A stretch of DNA of 64,000 nucleotides from Delphinus delphis (GCF_949987515.2 NC_082689.1:102772957-102836956), one strand, 5' to 3'; positions 34,364-46,465 are shown, numbered from the stretch's first letter. A program made the numbers and translations. Notes: generated by a model from the sequence alone, not told the origin.

Positions 34364-34744
34364 CTTTCATTACTCTAGGAAGTGGGTCAAAAAAGATCTT
34401 GCTGCGATTTATGTCAGGGAGTGTTCTGCCTATATTTTCCTCTAAAAGTGTTACAGTATCTGGTCTTACATTTAGGTCTTCAATCCATTTTGAGTTTGTT
34501 TTTTGTATGGCGTTACAGAGTGTTCTAATTTCATTCTTTTACATGTAGCTGTCCAGTTTTCCCAGCACCACTTATTGAAGAGACTGTCTTTTCTTCATTG
34601 TATATTCTCGCCTCCTTTGTCATAGATTAGTTGACCATAGGTGTGTGGGTTTACCTCTGGAATTTCTATCTTGTTCCATTGATTTATATTTCTGTTCTTG
34701 TGCCAGTACCATACTGTTTTGACCCATCTCCTAGAGTAGTAAAA

Positions 34745-35607
<863 letters not shown>

Positions 35608-35862
35608 AAAACGATCTTATGGTTACCAGCGGGGAAATGGGGGGAGGGATAAATTGGGATATTTGACATATACACACTACTATATATAAAATAGATAACT
35701 AATAAGGACCTACTGTACAGCACAGGAAACTCTACTTAATACTCTGTAATGACCTATATGGGAAAATAATCTTAAAAAGAGTGGCTATATGTACATGTAT
35801 AACTGATTCACTTTTCTGTACAGCAGAAAGTAACAACATTGTAAATCAACTATGCTCCAATA

Positions 35863-36073
35863 TTTTTTTTTTTTGGGGGGGGGGTTACGCGGGCCTCTCA
35901 CTGTTGTGGCCTCTCCCGTTGCGGAGCACAGGCTCTGGACACACAGGCTCAGCGGCCATGGCTCATGGGCCCAGCTGCTCCGCAGCATGCGGGACCTTCC
36001 TGGACCGGGGCACGAACCCGCGTTCCCTGCATCGACAGGCGGACTCTCAACCACTGCACCACCAGGGAAGCCC
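35863..36073 (-). mobile_element. CHR-type tRNA SINE nested in the L1 tail
   Basis: Minus-strand body with B box GGGTTCGTGCCC and full 3' part. The junction to the tail is T12G10 on the plus strand (35863-35884), an unusual C10A12 tail when read as the SINE. CCAAT occurs at both edges, a weak duplication. It post-dates the L1. Confidence 0.93.
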
Positions 36074-36133
36074 ACCAATGAATTTTTTAAAATAACGAAA
36101 TAAAAAATAGTTTTCTAAAAAATAAAAAGTCTA

Positions 36134-36180
36134 AGGATTAGATAGTAGTAATGTATCAATGTTAGCACGTTCCCTTGGAT
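36134..36180 (+). repeat. Ancient interspersed repeat, right half
   Basis: AGGATTAGATAGTAGTAATG and TATCAATGTTAGC continue the element cut at 34363 (consensus-like: ggttagataatagtattgtatcaatg). Confidence 0.5.
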
Positions 36181-36199
36181 CATCAATTCTACAGAAATA

Positions 36200-36399
36200 A
36201 TCACACTTGAGAACAAATACATGTACACAAGGGTGTTCTTTGCAGTGTAATCCATGGTAGTAAAGAGATCAGAAACAATCAAAATGCCAATTAATGAAGG
36301 ACTAGCTAAATAAATTATGGTGCATCCAAATAGTGAAGTACTAGGCAACACTGGAAAATAATGATTCGAGGGATCCAAACTCCAAATAAATCAAGTGAA

Positions 36400-36439
<40 letters not shown>

Positions 36440-36560
36440 ATAAAAGTATCTCTGGAAGGGTATCCCAGAAACTGTTGAGAGTGATTGTCAGGAGAGGAGG
36501 GTTTATATACCTTGTGTACTGTTTGCATTTTTTTTACCAGATTCATTTAAATCTTTTTAA
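36200..36560 (+). repeat. Ancient L1 3' end remnant
   Basis: ACATGTACACAAGGGTGTTC, 'taaataaattatggtgcatcc' and 'gtgtactgtttgcatttttt' match old L1 3' region text. Interrupted by a TG microsatellite. Confidence 0.6.
36404..36437 (+). repeat. (TG)17 microsatellite
   Basis: Uninterrupted TG dinucleotides inside the old L1 remnant. Confidence 0.95.
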
Positions 36561-37139
36561 AATGGTAGTTAGGTTTTTAACAAAGGATATAGAAGGATTT
36601 GCCTACAAACTCTGTAAAGAGAAAAGCATATCTGCAATTACATTTACCAAACTTCTTAGTTGTTCTGAATCTGCTTAAACTCTCCAACCCCTGCCCTTCT
36701 ACTCTCGTACACCATTACACAATGTGTGTCACCACTGCCCCATCCCACACCTATGACAGACATTGCTAATTGATCCCAGGACTCACCACCACTGAGCCCA
36801 GACACAGATAGAGAATCCTTCTCAGCACACACAGCCCAGCAGCTACTATGTATTTGTCAGTTTGGTAGGGAAGGAGAAAGTCTTTACATCCCTGTCCTCC
36901 AGGGAGCATTTCACAGAAGTCATCAGATGGTGTGGTCTCTTCCAGACGCTCTAACCTGCTGTAAATAGAGCATCAAGGTGCTGGACCTGGCCCGCCACTC
37001 ACAGTCTAGCCCTGCCCTGCTCACCCACCCCTATTTGTCTGCTCCATCTGGGGTGGTAACAGTCTATTCCTGGGACTTCAGGAGAACCTGGTTGGACCAC
37101 AGTGTGGACTCAGCAGTACCTTCAACCAACAGTCAGGCC
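36561..37139. other. Unassigned unique sequence
   Basis: No gene or repeat recognised. Confidence 0.4.
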
Positions 37140-37300
37140 CTTCTCCAAATGTGATGTACTCTCAAATCCCTGGGAATCCTGTTGAAATGCAGACTCAGAT
37201 CCAGGATCCAGGAGGCGGCCTGAGATTCTGCACTTCTCACAAGCTCCCTGGTGATTCCTTGCTGCTGGTCCTGAGACTACACTTTGACTAGCAAGGCCTT
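37140..37300. repeat. MER5-like hAT remnant 1
   Basis: 'ctgggaatcctgttgaaatgc', 'cagactcagatcc' and 'ctgcacttctcacaagctccctggtgattcc' match the common MER5/Charlie-type pattern (aacttgttagaaatgcaaattc ... caagctcccaggtgattc). Confidence 0.6.
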
Positions 37301-37305
37301 AGAGC

Positions 37306-37465
37306 AGGGGCTCTGAAACTTTGGCTGCAATCAGAATCACCTGGCAGCTTCACTGAAACACAAACTGTTGGATCACCCTCCCCAGAGTTTCGCATTCAGT
37401 AGGTCTGGGGTGGGACCCCAAAATTTGCATTCTTAACAAGTTCCCAGGAAATGCTGGTCCAGGAT
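37306..37465. repeat. MER5-like hAT remnant 2
   Basis: GCTGCAATCAGAATCACCTG, GGGTGGGACCCCAAAATTTG and AACAAGTTCCCAGGAAATGC follow the MER5-type order. It lies directly beside the first. Confidence 0.75.
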
Positions 37466-37559
37466 GGAAGAGTTCTGTTCTCCAATGGCTGGGAGAGACG
37501 TCCTCCAGGAAGCCTGTATAGGGAAAGAAGCAGAGAGCGTGGCAGTATTGGGCGCATCT

Positions 37560-37735
37560 GATTTGAAACCCTCAGCTGTCACACTAGGAAGGTTACATCA
37601 GGAAAACAGCTTACCCATTCTGAGCTTCAGTGCCACTGTCTGTGAAATGGGTCTAGCGTTTCCTCACCTCATAGAGCTGTCAGCAGGACTCAGGGAACAA
37701 ATGCAAGTAAAGGACTTAGCATAGTCCTTGGCACA
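37560..37735 (+). repeat. MIR element
   Basis: 'gaaaacagcttacccattctgagcttcagtgcc', 'ctgtgaaatgggtctagcg' and 'aaaggacttagcatagtccttggcaca' follow MIR order through to its 3' end. Confidence 0.75.
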
Positions 37736-39368
37736 TTTTAGTTCCCTCCTCCCTTTGCAAGGGTCTGGAGGAACAAGGGGTAAGTCCCGCAGATGAGCAC
37801 AGTGCCCGCAGGCAGACCTCAGATTTAGAGACTGTTCACATTTGACATTCGCAGGTGCCCTGAGTGCTAACATGGCAGGAGCAGCCAGATTTTTCCCTTA
37901 AGAGTCTTCCAACTGCTCCGTCCCTGCACTGCCTCTGTGAAGTGGTCTCCGGCTTCCTCCCCGCCACAGTCTGGAATGCCTCTCTGTTTTTACAGACGCT
38001 CGTCTGAGGACAGTTTAACCACAGGGAATAGGGATCCAAACCAGGGTTTCCTTGGCCTTTCACGAAGGCTTCCAGGCCCAGGCTCCTGCCCGCCCCCGTC
38101 ACCCCACGACCCAGGTCACCAGATCCACAATAGTTGTTGCAAATTACTAGCTATAGCAGTGAGGTGGCGGGGAGAGGAAGTAAGGAGATACTGTCTGGCA
38201 CGAGGCAGCTGGGGTTTTCAGTCAGGCTTTCTCTCTGTGTATCTTCCCAAAGCAGCACAAAATAGAGGTGAATAGGGCACTTGACAGCACTGAAGCCTGT
38301 CTCAGATGCCCTGGCACTCTGGGCATGGCTTCCCTCAGGGCTCCATGGGGACACATTCTCCAAGACACCCCTGGAATCCACGTATCCCTAGAAGAAGAAG
38401 AACAGCCAGGAGAGGGCCTGATATTTGGGAGGGATTTAGATAAGGAGATTTCCAAGTAACTGAATCTTAATCCTTTAAGAACCAAAGATTGAATCCCCAA
38501 TCCCTCCATCCCAAATTCACTGTTGGTCAGAAAGCTTCCCAGGGAAATTACGTGTGTCCGTGTTTCCTTCAGTAGAGGGACATAATTTCTTTTTATCAGA
38601 ATGACCCAGGGTCATTATTGGGACATCAGTTAGTGTGTCTAATTGAACCACCTGAACAATCTTCTTAATCTTGGATCTCTGGACTCTCAACGCACTTTTT
38701 ACTTCATGTTTTTCTGAAGACAGTTTTTCCCTCAGACCTTGGATTTGACAGGTTGGGTTTTAAAACAATTATTTGGTGTATCCCTTGCTCTTGCTTCTTT
38801 ACTAGCTCATCTACTCTAGCCTGGGAGCCAATTTCGTAACTGTCTTGGATTCCTCTGGATGTCACATGAGCTTAACTCCTGCCATAGAGGGAGATAGATG
38901 TAGTTAGATTGTGTAAAAAAAACCTCCTCCCTAGGATCAACAATTCCTATCTTCAAGTGCCTTGGACTTCTTGCTCCAGCTCCAGCAGGTCCTAAGCTGT
39001 CACTTAACACTGCTTCATAAGTACATGACGTTTGCCAGCTGTCCCTTCCCTGCCACCGGTTTTCTGCCGCAGACTGTAACATCAAATCACGAACCATGTT
39101 AGAATTGTACATAAACTAAGAATTAGTAAGCACTGAGTGAGGGCTTAGGTGGCCTTCCTAAGAGTAAAGTGCATACATTTTGTCTTGATGGTCCCAGGCC
39201 TGACTCCCTGGATCTGATCATAGTCGGCATAGCTGATGTGATACAGGGTCTTGCTTTCTAAGCATTCATTAAAGCATCGTCACAATCCGTTTTATTTAAA
39301 TTCCTCTAATCCCCACATAATGGAGAAATATAGCCTCACCACTGGAAGGGACACAGATCATCTGTTCA
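37736..39368. other. Unassigned unique sequence
   Basis: Frames at 37836-38509 overlap on both strands without domains. An 8+1+8 palindrome lies at 38600-38616. No repeat recognised. Confidence 0.4.
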
Positions 39369-39380
39369 AAACCAAGCATG

Positions 39381-39593
39381 AGGGCTTCCCTGGTGGCGCA
39401 GTGGTTGAGAGTCCGCCTGCCGATGCAGGGGACACGGGTTCGTGCCCTGGTCCGGGAAGATGCCACATGCCACGGAGCGGCTGGGCCCGTGAGCCATGGC
39501 CGCTGAGCCTGCGCGTCCGGAGCCTGTGCTCCGCAACGGGAGAGGCCACAACAGTGAGAGGCCCGTGTACCGTGAAAAAAAAAAAACAAAAAA
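39381..39593 (+). mobile_element. CHR-type tRNA SINE, well preserved
   Basis: Body close to the shared consensus: GGCTTCCCTGGTGGCGCAG, ACACGGGTTCGTGCCC (B box), and GGAGAGGCCACAACAGTGAG. The tail is A12CA9. AAACCAAGCATG flanks it exactly at 39369-39380 and 39594-39605. The perfect duplication suggests recent insertion. Confidence 0.97.
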
Positions 39594-39605
39594 AAACCAA
39601 GCATG

Positions 39606-40358
39606 CGAAGTACAAAGAAGCAGAAGCTCCAGGTGAGGATAAAAAGCTTGCTGAAGATCTCATTATTTAACGTAGATCCTGGATTCTCTTTTACATCTCC
39701 CGATTCCCAAATGAACCTCTTTTTTACAACACCAGGGGTTTAGTCATTAATTCATGCATGACATATTTGCAGCAGAAGCTAAATATGTACTGATACAATG
39801 GATTCATGGGGATCTGTTCGGACTGTGCTTATCTGTGGGCAGTGTCTGAAGCATCTCCGAAGAAGTCTGGAGCTTTTAGGACTGGCGCATCTGAAAGCCA
39901 ATGGCCCATGCAATCCGTACTATATAATCCAACCCAACCTTAGGTGAACCAAGAATCATATTCTCCATGTTTGGGAGATGGTAAAACCGCATCCAGAGAG
40001 GTAGGGTTGTTGGTCCAAAGTTTAGGGCCAGGACAGAGCCTGGAATCTGGTGTTCTGACTCCCACCCCCTCTGCTTCCTGTGCCTCCTGTGCTCCTCTCC
40101 CCAGAGCATCAATAGATTCTTGGAGGGGAATTCCAAATCCTTGAAAAACGCCACGCTGGTGGAAGTGCTGGTCTAGAAATGACAGGATATATGGAAGAGC
40201 CTGTAGAGAAAACCAGGAAGGATCTCTGACTTTATTCACAATCTAATCATCCCTGGGTGCTGACTCAGCCTCCAGAGACTTGCTCACCTCTAGAGAATGA
40301 GTCACAGCATGTGACACAGAACACCTAAGACTTCACAACACTTCTGTTGATGGACATT
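39606..40358. other. Unassigned sequence with a possible MIR
   Basis: 'ccatgtttgggagatggtaaaaccgc', 'agagaggtagggttgttggtcc' (39960-40030) is weakly MIR-like, antisense. Otherwise nothing recognised. Confidence 0.35.
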
Positions 40359-40373
40359 AAGAAGTTGATCTTC

Positions 40374-40868
40374 TGTGATACATAGCTACGATGGAATATT
40401 ACTCAGACATAAAAAAGAATGAAATTTTGCCATTTATATCAACATGGATGGACTTGGAGGGCATGATGCTAAGTAAACTATGTCAGATGGAGAAAGACAA
40501 ATACTGTATGATATCACCTATATGTGGAATCTAAAAAATACAGCACACTAGTGGTTATAACAAAATCGAAGCAGATGTAGAGGACAAACTAGTGGTTACC
40601 AGTGGGGAGAGGGAGGTGAGGTGGGGCACAATAGGGGCAAGGGATTAAGAGGTACAAACTATTATATTAGGTAAAAAATCAGATACAAGGATATATTTTA
40701 CAACATGGGGAATGTAGCCAATATTCTATAAAAACTGTAAATGGAATATAACCTTTAAAAATTGTGAATCACTAGATTGTACACCTGTAACCTATATAAT
40801 ATCATAGGGCAACTATTCTTCACTTAAGAAAAGACCATTTGATAAAAGTTCAAAACAGAACAGAAAAA
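40374..40868 (+). mobile_element. 5'-truncated LINE-1 3' end with perfect 15-bp duplication
   Basis: Starts in the ORF2 end (TACGATGGAATATTACTCAG, AAAAAAGAATGAAATTTTGC) and runs through the 3' UTR (GACAAACTAGTGGTTACCAG) to an A7 tail. AAGAAGTTGATCTTC flanks it at 40359-40373 and 40869-40883 at a TT/AAG nick. About 30 bases between the last L1-like text (CACTTAAG) and the tail do not look like L1. The insert is not inverted. Confidence 0.92.
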
Positions 40869-40974
40869 AAGAAGTTGATCTTCCCCCAACAACAAAGCCC
40901 AAAATATATAGAAGTCAAACAGTCTTCAAGGGTGGGATCCTCAAAACCTGGATTATTACAAGAGCCTCCCACTC

Positions 40975-41480
40975 ATCTCTCTGCATCCTTTCTGTCTTCT
41001 CCGATTTGTCTTCCACACTGTCACAAAAAATAAGCTTTCTAAATCACAGGCTTAAAAATCTCCAATAGCTCTCCTTTGCTTACAGGAAATCATGTCCAAA
41101 CTCTATCAGGTATTAGAAGACATACACACCCTTAAACTCCAGGTTTTTCCAAGTTCATCTCCCTATGATACCCCTCTCGGGGTAGTTTATTCCAAACTCA
41201 ACTGTTTGAAGTCTCCACATGTCCTCCATGCTCTGCTGGCTGGGGCCTCTGAACAACCATTTTCTCTGCTGCAATATCGTTCCCTTTAGAGCCAGAGGCC
41301 CAAATCCTACTGATGTTTCGGGATCCAATACAAGTGCCCACGCTACTCAGAAACAATCGCTGCCTCCCCCGAATCCCTTCATATTTCATCCGTACCTCTC
41401 ACAAGGCATTTATCACACACTATTTTGTATCACTGTTATTTATAGATATGTCAGATCTCAACTTTCAGGGCATTTTTTTT
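40975..41480 (+). repeat. L2 3' region fragment
   Basis: 'aatcacaggcttaaaaatctccaatagctctcc', 'tcatgtccaaactc', and 'acctctcacaaggcatttatcac' follow L2 order (ccctccagtggctcccc ... gagtaaaatccaaag ... agcacttatcac). Confidence 0.6.
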
Positions 41481-41559
41481 AAAAACTAGGATCTTCTTCT
41501 GCTTTATTTTTACATCCTTTGCGGGATTTAGTGGTACCCTGATCACAGTAGATATACTG

Positions 41560-41795
41560 TGGCAGAATAGGAATTGTGAGGCGTTTTCAGTCTCAGAGCC
41601 TTGGATTCAAGCCCTGACTCTGCTACCCGCTAGTTGCATGACCTTAGCCAGGGTGCTTAACTGCCCTGAGCCTCAGGTTCCTCCTCTGAAGAGAGAAAAT
41701 AATAGTATCTCCTTCGCAGGGCTGTTAGGAGAGTTACTGATAAGGTGAGTAAGATGTGTGCCATAGTTTTTGACACAGATAAATAAATAAATGGG
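41560..41795 (+). repeat. MIR element, nearly full length
   Basis: 'gattcaagccctgactctgc', 'tagttgcatgaccttagcc', 'ctgagcctcaggttcctcctc' and 'gcagggctgttaggagagtt' follow MIR across most of its length. Confidence 0.85.
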
Positions 41796-41799
41796 CACT

Positions 41800-42908
41800 T
41801 TACTAAGTATTTTTGGAGAAAAAATGAAGAATTTGGGGGGGAATGTGTAAGACAAAGATCCAGCTGAATTGAAATTGACAAGTGATCAAATTCAGTGAGC
41901 TCAAAGATGGTCTTCCTCCCTTTAGACCCAAACAAGACAGCATCCCCCTATAGAAAACCTTTGTCTGCTTCACTGCCACTCCTTTCTGCAGCTGATCCTT
42001 CACTTCTTCCAATTTAGGGCAGCGCCTTCTAGTTCCCCCAGGATCCTCTCCCTAAACCCCAGGTTGTGGGTGTTTAAATATGGCCCCCAGATGGTGCTGA
42101 GAAGGAGGGGACAGCCCCATCCTTCCTTCCCCATCCTGCCTGCCTCACCCACCAGGCCAATGAGAAACAGGTGATTGCAGAGTGTCCTGGGGGAGGCTTT
42201 GATCTGCCGGCTGCACAGAAGCCAGCTGAGCCAAGAAGGAGTAGTGTCAGATTTATTGCGGCCCTGAGAAGTACAGATATTAGGTTGGCTGTAGCTCACT
42301 GACCTCTTCAGGCTTTCCATTTTGGTCTAAGATTTATTACCTCCCTGGCTTTTTTAATTCCCAGGGATCTGTGCCTTTAACATTTCTGCTCAAGCCCCCC
42401 AATTCACAAGGACTTCCTGTTTGCCAAGGCCACAGATAAAGAAGACACACACCACAGAACACCAACACTATGTAATTTTTTTGTTCCTGACTCCTTAATT
42501 TCTCAGCCATCCTAGGTGTTCTGTCAAGATGCAGTCTGAAAGTCTAGACCAAGAGATATCTATGATAGAAACTGTACATCAGTATTTCAAGTCCTCTGAA
42601 TTTATTCTAGCCATTTGACAGTTGCTTGGAGATACAATCTCAATTTTTGCAATGGCCCCTTCAGCGAGATATTTATGGCAGATACAACTGTAATTATTTA
42701 CCTGTAACAAAGTCCAGGTCTGTCTGCTTCCAGGTGATTCAGGCAGCAGAGGGACAGAGAGAAAAGATTCATCTTGCTCTTGTCCAAGAGTTGACCTTTT
42801 GCCCTAGGGTCCCTTCCCCACTCATTATAAAAATGCTAATGCACTGAGCGTGGGCTGTTTCCCATGTCTCTTCCAGATACCCATATTGAAATATGTGGAC
42901 CAAAAAAG
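41800..42908. other. Unassigned unique sequence with two CTCF-like motifs
   Basis: No gene or repeat recognised. GCGCCTTCTAGTTC (42022-42035, minus orientation) and CCCCCAGATGGTGC (42084-42097, plus orientation) resemble the CTCF core at 11 and 12 of 14 positions. Confidence 0.35.
42022..42097. promoter_or_regulatory. Pair of CTCF-like motifs, divergent
   Basis: The CTCF core is about CCASYAGRKGGCRS. The minus-strand site reads GAACTAGAAGGCGC and the plus-strand site CCCCCAGATGGTGC, 48 bases apart and pointing away from each other. Binding is inference. Confidence 0.3.
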
Positions 42909-42947
42909 TATATATATATGTGTGTGTGTGTGTATATAGATATAGAT

Positions 42948-42982
<35 letters not shown>

Positions 42983-42983
42983 T
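42909..42983 (+). repeat. Compound (TA)n(TG)n(GATA)n microsatellite
   Basis: TATATATATATG, then (TG)n, then about 12 GATA/TAGA units. The Tyr/Ile-rich minus-strand frames are artefacts. Confidence 0.95.
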
Positions 42984-44210
42984 GCAAGGATGGCAAAGAG
43001 ACAGATTTGGGGAGCCCCTTGAAGGCAAGCAGAGGCTGTGCTTCATTTTCTGGTTCAAACTTACATGGGGGTACACTTTCCATCAGTATTTAAATGTTTC
43101 ATGTTTTCCTACAGACACATGCAACATCATACATAACAATGAATGTTGGTCCCCAAAGTAGTCCTCTGCAGAGACCGCAATTATTCCACAGCTGCAGCCC
43201 CACAGGAGGTCTTGGTGCCAGTCTTGTCAGCAGCATCTTCCTAGGCAGGTCATTTCCGTTTCTGGTCTTTTCTAGTCGCGTTTCACTTTTACCCGAAAAT
43301 GTTTCCCAAGGTAATGGCCCAGTTTAAGGATAGACAGAGTTCCCAAACGGGTTTTGGAAAATCATAATCCATCTCAAAAAGGCAAAGATGTGGCAGCTTT
43401 GACCACATCCATAAACCTGAGCTGTGGATCCCAGGACAATTCCAAAGAGGAGACAAAGATTTTTCTGAGCTGTAACAACAATGTGAGCATAAATGTACTG
43501 CCCATCTAAAAGAGTTTTCTTCAGGATCAGCATCTATTTGAAAGAATATAAAAATCCCTGTATGTTTGTAAATATAACCACAACCAGTTTAAGCCACGTT
43601 AACTTATATTCTTAACTTGTGCACTGTTGTGCGGGTTGTTGTTATTTGTGCTCTGGTTGGAGGCTCCAAGAACAAAAGGCATCTGTGTGTCATTCCGTGC
43701 TCCGTGTGGTGGTGAAATTTTTGTCTTTTGGCTCTTCTCCTGGCATTTGCATGGTTCAGAATCTTCTTGCCATCATGTTGAAATGATCAAGCTGCTGCCC
43801 AGTTTAAACCTGCAGATAAAGCACTCCAGCTTGCTTGCCTCAGCATGACGGCAAAGAAATTCTGGTTTAATTTTTTTTTTTTCATTTGAAAATACGATAT
43901 GCACCCGGTAGAACATTTGAAAAGACATCAAAGTAGAAAGCCAACAAGGACCACCTAGAGCCCAGTGATTGATTTCTTCAAGGATTGTTTTTCCTAAGCC
44001 TATGGTTTACTTATTTGCAATCAGGTGGATATACCAGTTTTTATTTGACGTTGTAAGACACATACCTTCAGATCTCACGGAAAACTCTTCACACAAATCA
44101 CTTTTAACAGCCACACTGCATCTCCTTGTATACGTGTGTGCCTGCATTGCTTTATTCTTGTCAATTATTGATGCTGTTGCTTCTCCAATGTGTTTGTATT
44201 TTTTCTTCAG
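42984..44210. other. Unassigned unique sequence
   Basis: No gene or repeat recognised. A T12 run lies at about 43869-43881. Open frames at 43627-44391 lack domains. Confidence 0.4.
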
Positions 44211-44291
44211 GATTTCTAATACAGGAGCAGCCCAGAGAATACAGACGGAAGTGCATGGTGTCCACGTCCAAGTGGACAGGTCTGGGCCCAG
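44211..44291 (+). other. Exon-like segment, unproven
   Basis: A strong pyrimidine tract and acceptor (GTATTTTTTCTTCAG) precede 81 bases open in one frame (reads ...QEQPREYRRKCMVSTSKWTG...), followed by GCCCAG/GTACAG, a moderate donor. Composition is more protein-like than the neighbours, but I cannot identify it. The phase does not match the other two exon-like segments. Confidence 0.18.
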
Positions 44292-44796
44292 GTACAGGGC
44301 CTGTGGTGACAGCTGCTCCTTGGGGACCTGGGGGATCCTGGTCCAGTCATCTGCACTGCTGAGTCAGAAGCTGCTCTCAACCACCCGGTGACAAAGGTTT
44401 CCCCTGAGCCCCACCTGGGGAGCCAGCTGGGCTGATGCTTTCAGCCATGGGCTCAGATTCCTGCCCAGTCCTATCTCAAAACAGGACCCAAGTGGTTTCC
44501 TCTGGTACCATGGTGGGTTTATCCCAGCCCACTGGCCCATGCATCAGGACCTCAGAGATTGCACCTGCCTTGCTAGAGGAAACCATGGCAGATCTCTGTG
44601 GCCTATAATGGGGTCGGGCTGGGGGCTAGCACTTCAGAGTCTCCTGAGGGCCTTTCTGAGGGCAACACTGCAAACCACAGCTGCCCAGCAGAATCATGAG
44701 ATTTTTGTCACTTGGAGCCTCTTGCCCTGAAACTGTTCTAATGATGTGTTTGCGTTGACTAATGCTTGCATATCAGGAAGACGGTTACGCCTAAGT
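44292..44796. other. Unassigned GC-rich unique sequence
   Basis: No gene or repeat recognised. Confidence 0.4.
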
Positions 44797-44869
44797 ATAT
44801 TTATTATTTATTATTCATATTTATTTATTATTAATAAATATTTATTATTACATTCATATTTATTATTAC
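44797..44869 (+). repeat. AT-rich (TTA)n low-complexity repeat
   Basis: TTATTATTTATTATTCATAT-like units, about 73 bp. Confidence 0.9.
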
Positions 44870-44879
44870 ATGGAGAAGT

Positions 44880-45150
44880 TACACAATGCCAGGCACCGTG
44901 TAGATGAGAGAGACCAGCTTCCTCAAGATCAGACAACCAGGGAGCCACAGAGCTGGGTTTAAATCCCCATCTGCTGACTTCAAAGCTAAGGTCTTTTCCT
45001 TTTACCGCCCTGTCGATGCCAGCAATCTCCAGAATTATCTAGTCTCGTTTTCAGATAAGGAGACCGAGACACTGAAAAGGAAAGCAGAGTGCCCTGTGGT
45101 AGCACAGCTTGTTGGTGACAGAATCGAGTCTCCACAATCTGTCCAAAGCT
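44880..45150 (-). repeat. Two MIR fragments (antisense)
   Basis: 44880-45010: 'aatgccaggcacc', 'agccacagagctgggtttaaatcccc'. 45035-45150: 'cgttttcagataaggagaccgagacactg', 'agcacagcttgttggtgacagaatcgag'. Both follow reverse-complement MIR, and are probably separate pieces. Confidence 0.6.
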
Positions 45151-46049
45151 GATTGCTTGGTAGCAACTGAAAATAGAACGGCTAGTGTGAGTCTGGGGTG
45201 CTGAGGAAGGAGCAGAGGACACCTCAGAGTAGTCCTTTGCTCTTCCAGGCATCTGAGGGTTTTCCCTGTGTTCTGAGCACGCTGAGCCCCTGCCTCTCCA
45301 GCCTGCACGCATGGGAGGCTGTTTGTACAAGAACAGCAAATTCCCATGAACTCCGGAGAGCAGAAAGCACTGCCAGTTCACCCCAAGCAGGCGTTCCAAG
45401 CTGGCCTGGGGACCTGTCAGTCAATGATCAATTTGCCCCTCACCGTCACTGGAGCCTCTCGGAGATTAGCCTGCCTGTGGTGATTCCTTGGGGCCTTGCT
45501 GGAGGGCGGGACCTGGGAGGGGAGAAGCTATTGCTAAGCCTCAAAACCCCAACAAATCCTTTCCCCAGCTGGGAGGGCACCAGACAGTCCGACACCCTCG
45601 TTGAACCGATTTGGCACACCCATAAGCAGCTGATGTGGCTCTCCATTTTCCACAGTGCATCTTGAGAAGCTGTGCGCCTAAGCCTTCCTGGGTGGCAGGA
45701 TGGGCACTCAGAGCCTATAGCTTTGCTATTTTTCTTAAGCGCTCAGGCAGAAAATAATAACAGGATGGCTGCATCTTACATTTATACTTCATTTTTTTTC
45801 CCGAAGAGCTTTTGTATCCATTATCTTACATTGATGCTCTGCTTACAAAACTATATTTCAGAAGGGCTTTGGCTGACGTGACTGCAAAGACCTGGAGGGG
45901 AAATGAGTGACAGTGGATCATGCCATCAACTGGCTGAGTGAGCAGAGTCTGCCTTTCCTGGCTGCGGATCCAGACCTCTTCCTGCTCTAACTGTGTTCCG
46001 CGTAAGAAAGTTTCTTCATTTCAAGCTGTCTTTGTTAAATGCATGACTG
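45151..46049. other. Unassigned unique sequence
   Basis: The 155-codon plus frame 45198-45665 and the minus frames opposite it show no domain or start context. No repeat recognised. Confidence 0.4.
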
Positions 46050-46465
46050 TGTAAACACTCTCATTAAAACCTTTCAGTGGCTCCCCATCATGTACAAGAT
46101 TGAGTCCAAAATCCCTACCAGGGCACACGAGAGCTTTAGGACCTGACCCTCCCTTCCAGTTCCCTGAACACATCAAGGGTTAGCCTCTGTACTTTTACAT
46201 AAGCTATTCCTTCTTTCCGTCATGCACTCCCTTCCCCTATCTACCTGGAGAACTCCTATTCATCCTTCAAAGCCCTACACAGGCATCCGCTCCTCTCTGC
46301 ACATACTTGAATCATGCTTCCTCTTGATTACCTCAGAACTTTGTACCTCTGGTGTTCAAAGTCCACATGCATAGCAGTCTCCTTCCCCTTCATTTGGCTG
46401 TAAGACTGTTCTTACAAACTCAAAGTAGGCTCAGTGTCTGACACATCACACATACTGAATAACAG
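46050..46465 (+). repeat. L2 3' end
   Basis: 'cagtggctccccatcatgtac', 'attgagtccaaaatccctacc', 'ttcatccttcaaagccc' and 'ctcagtgtctgacacatcacacatactgaataa' follow the L2 3' end in order. One of the clearest L2 copies here. Confidence 0.85.

Noticed and set aside
45198..45665. 155-codon plus frame
   Set aside because: Opposing frames of similar length overlap it. No domain, promoter or splice context was seen.
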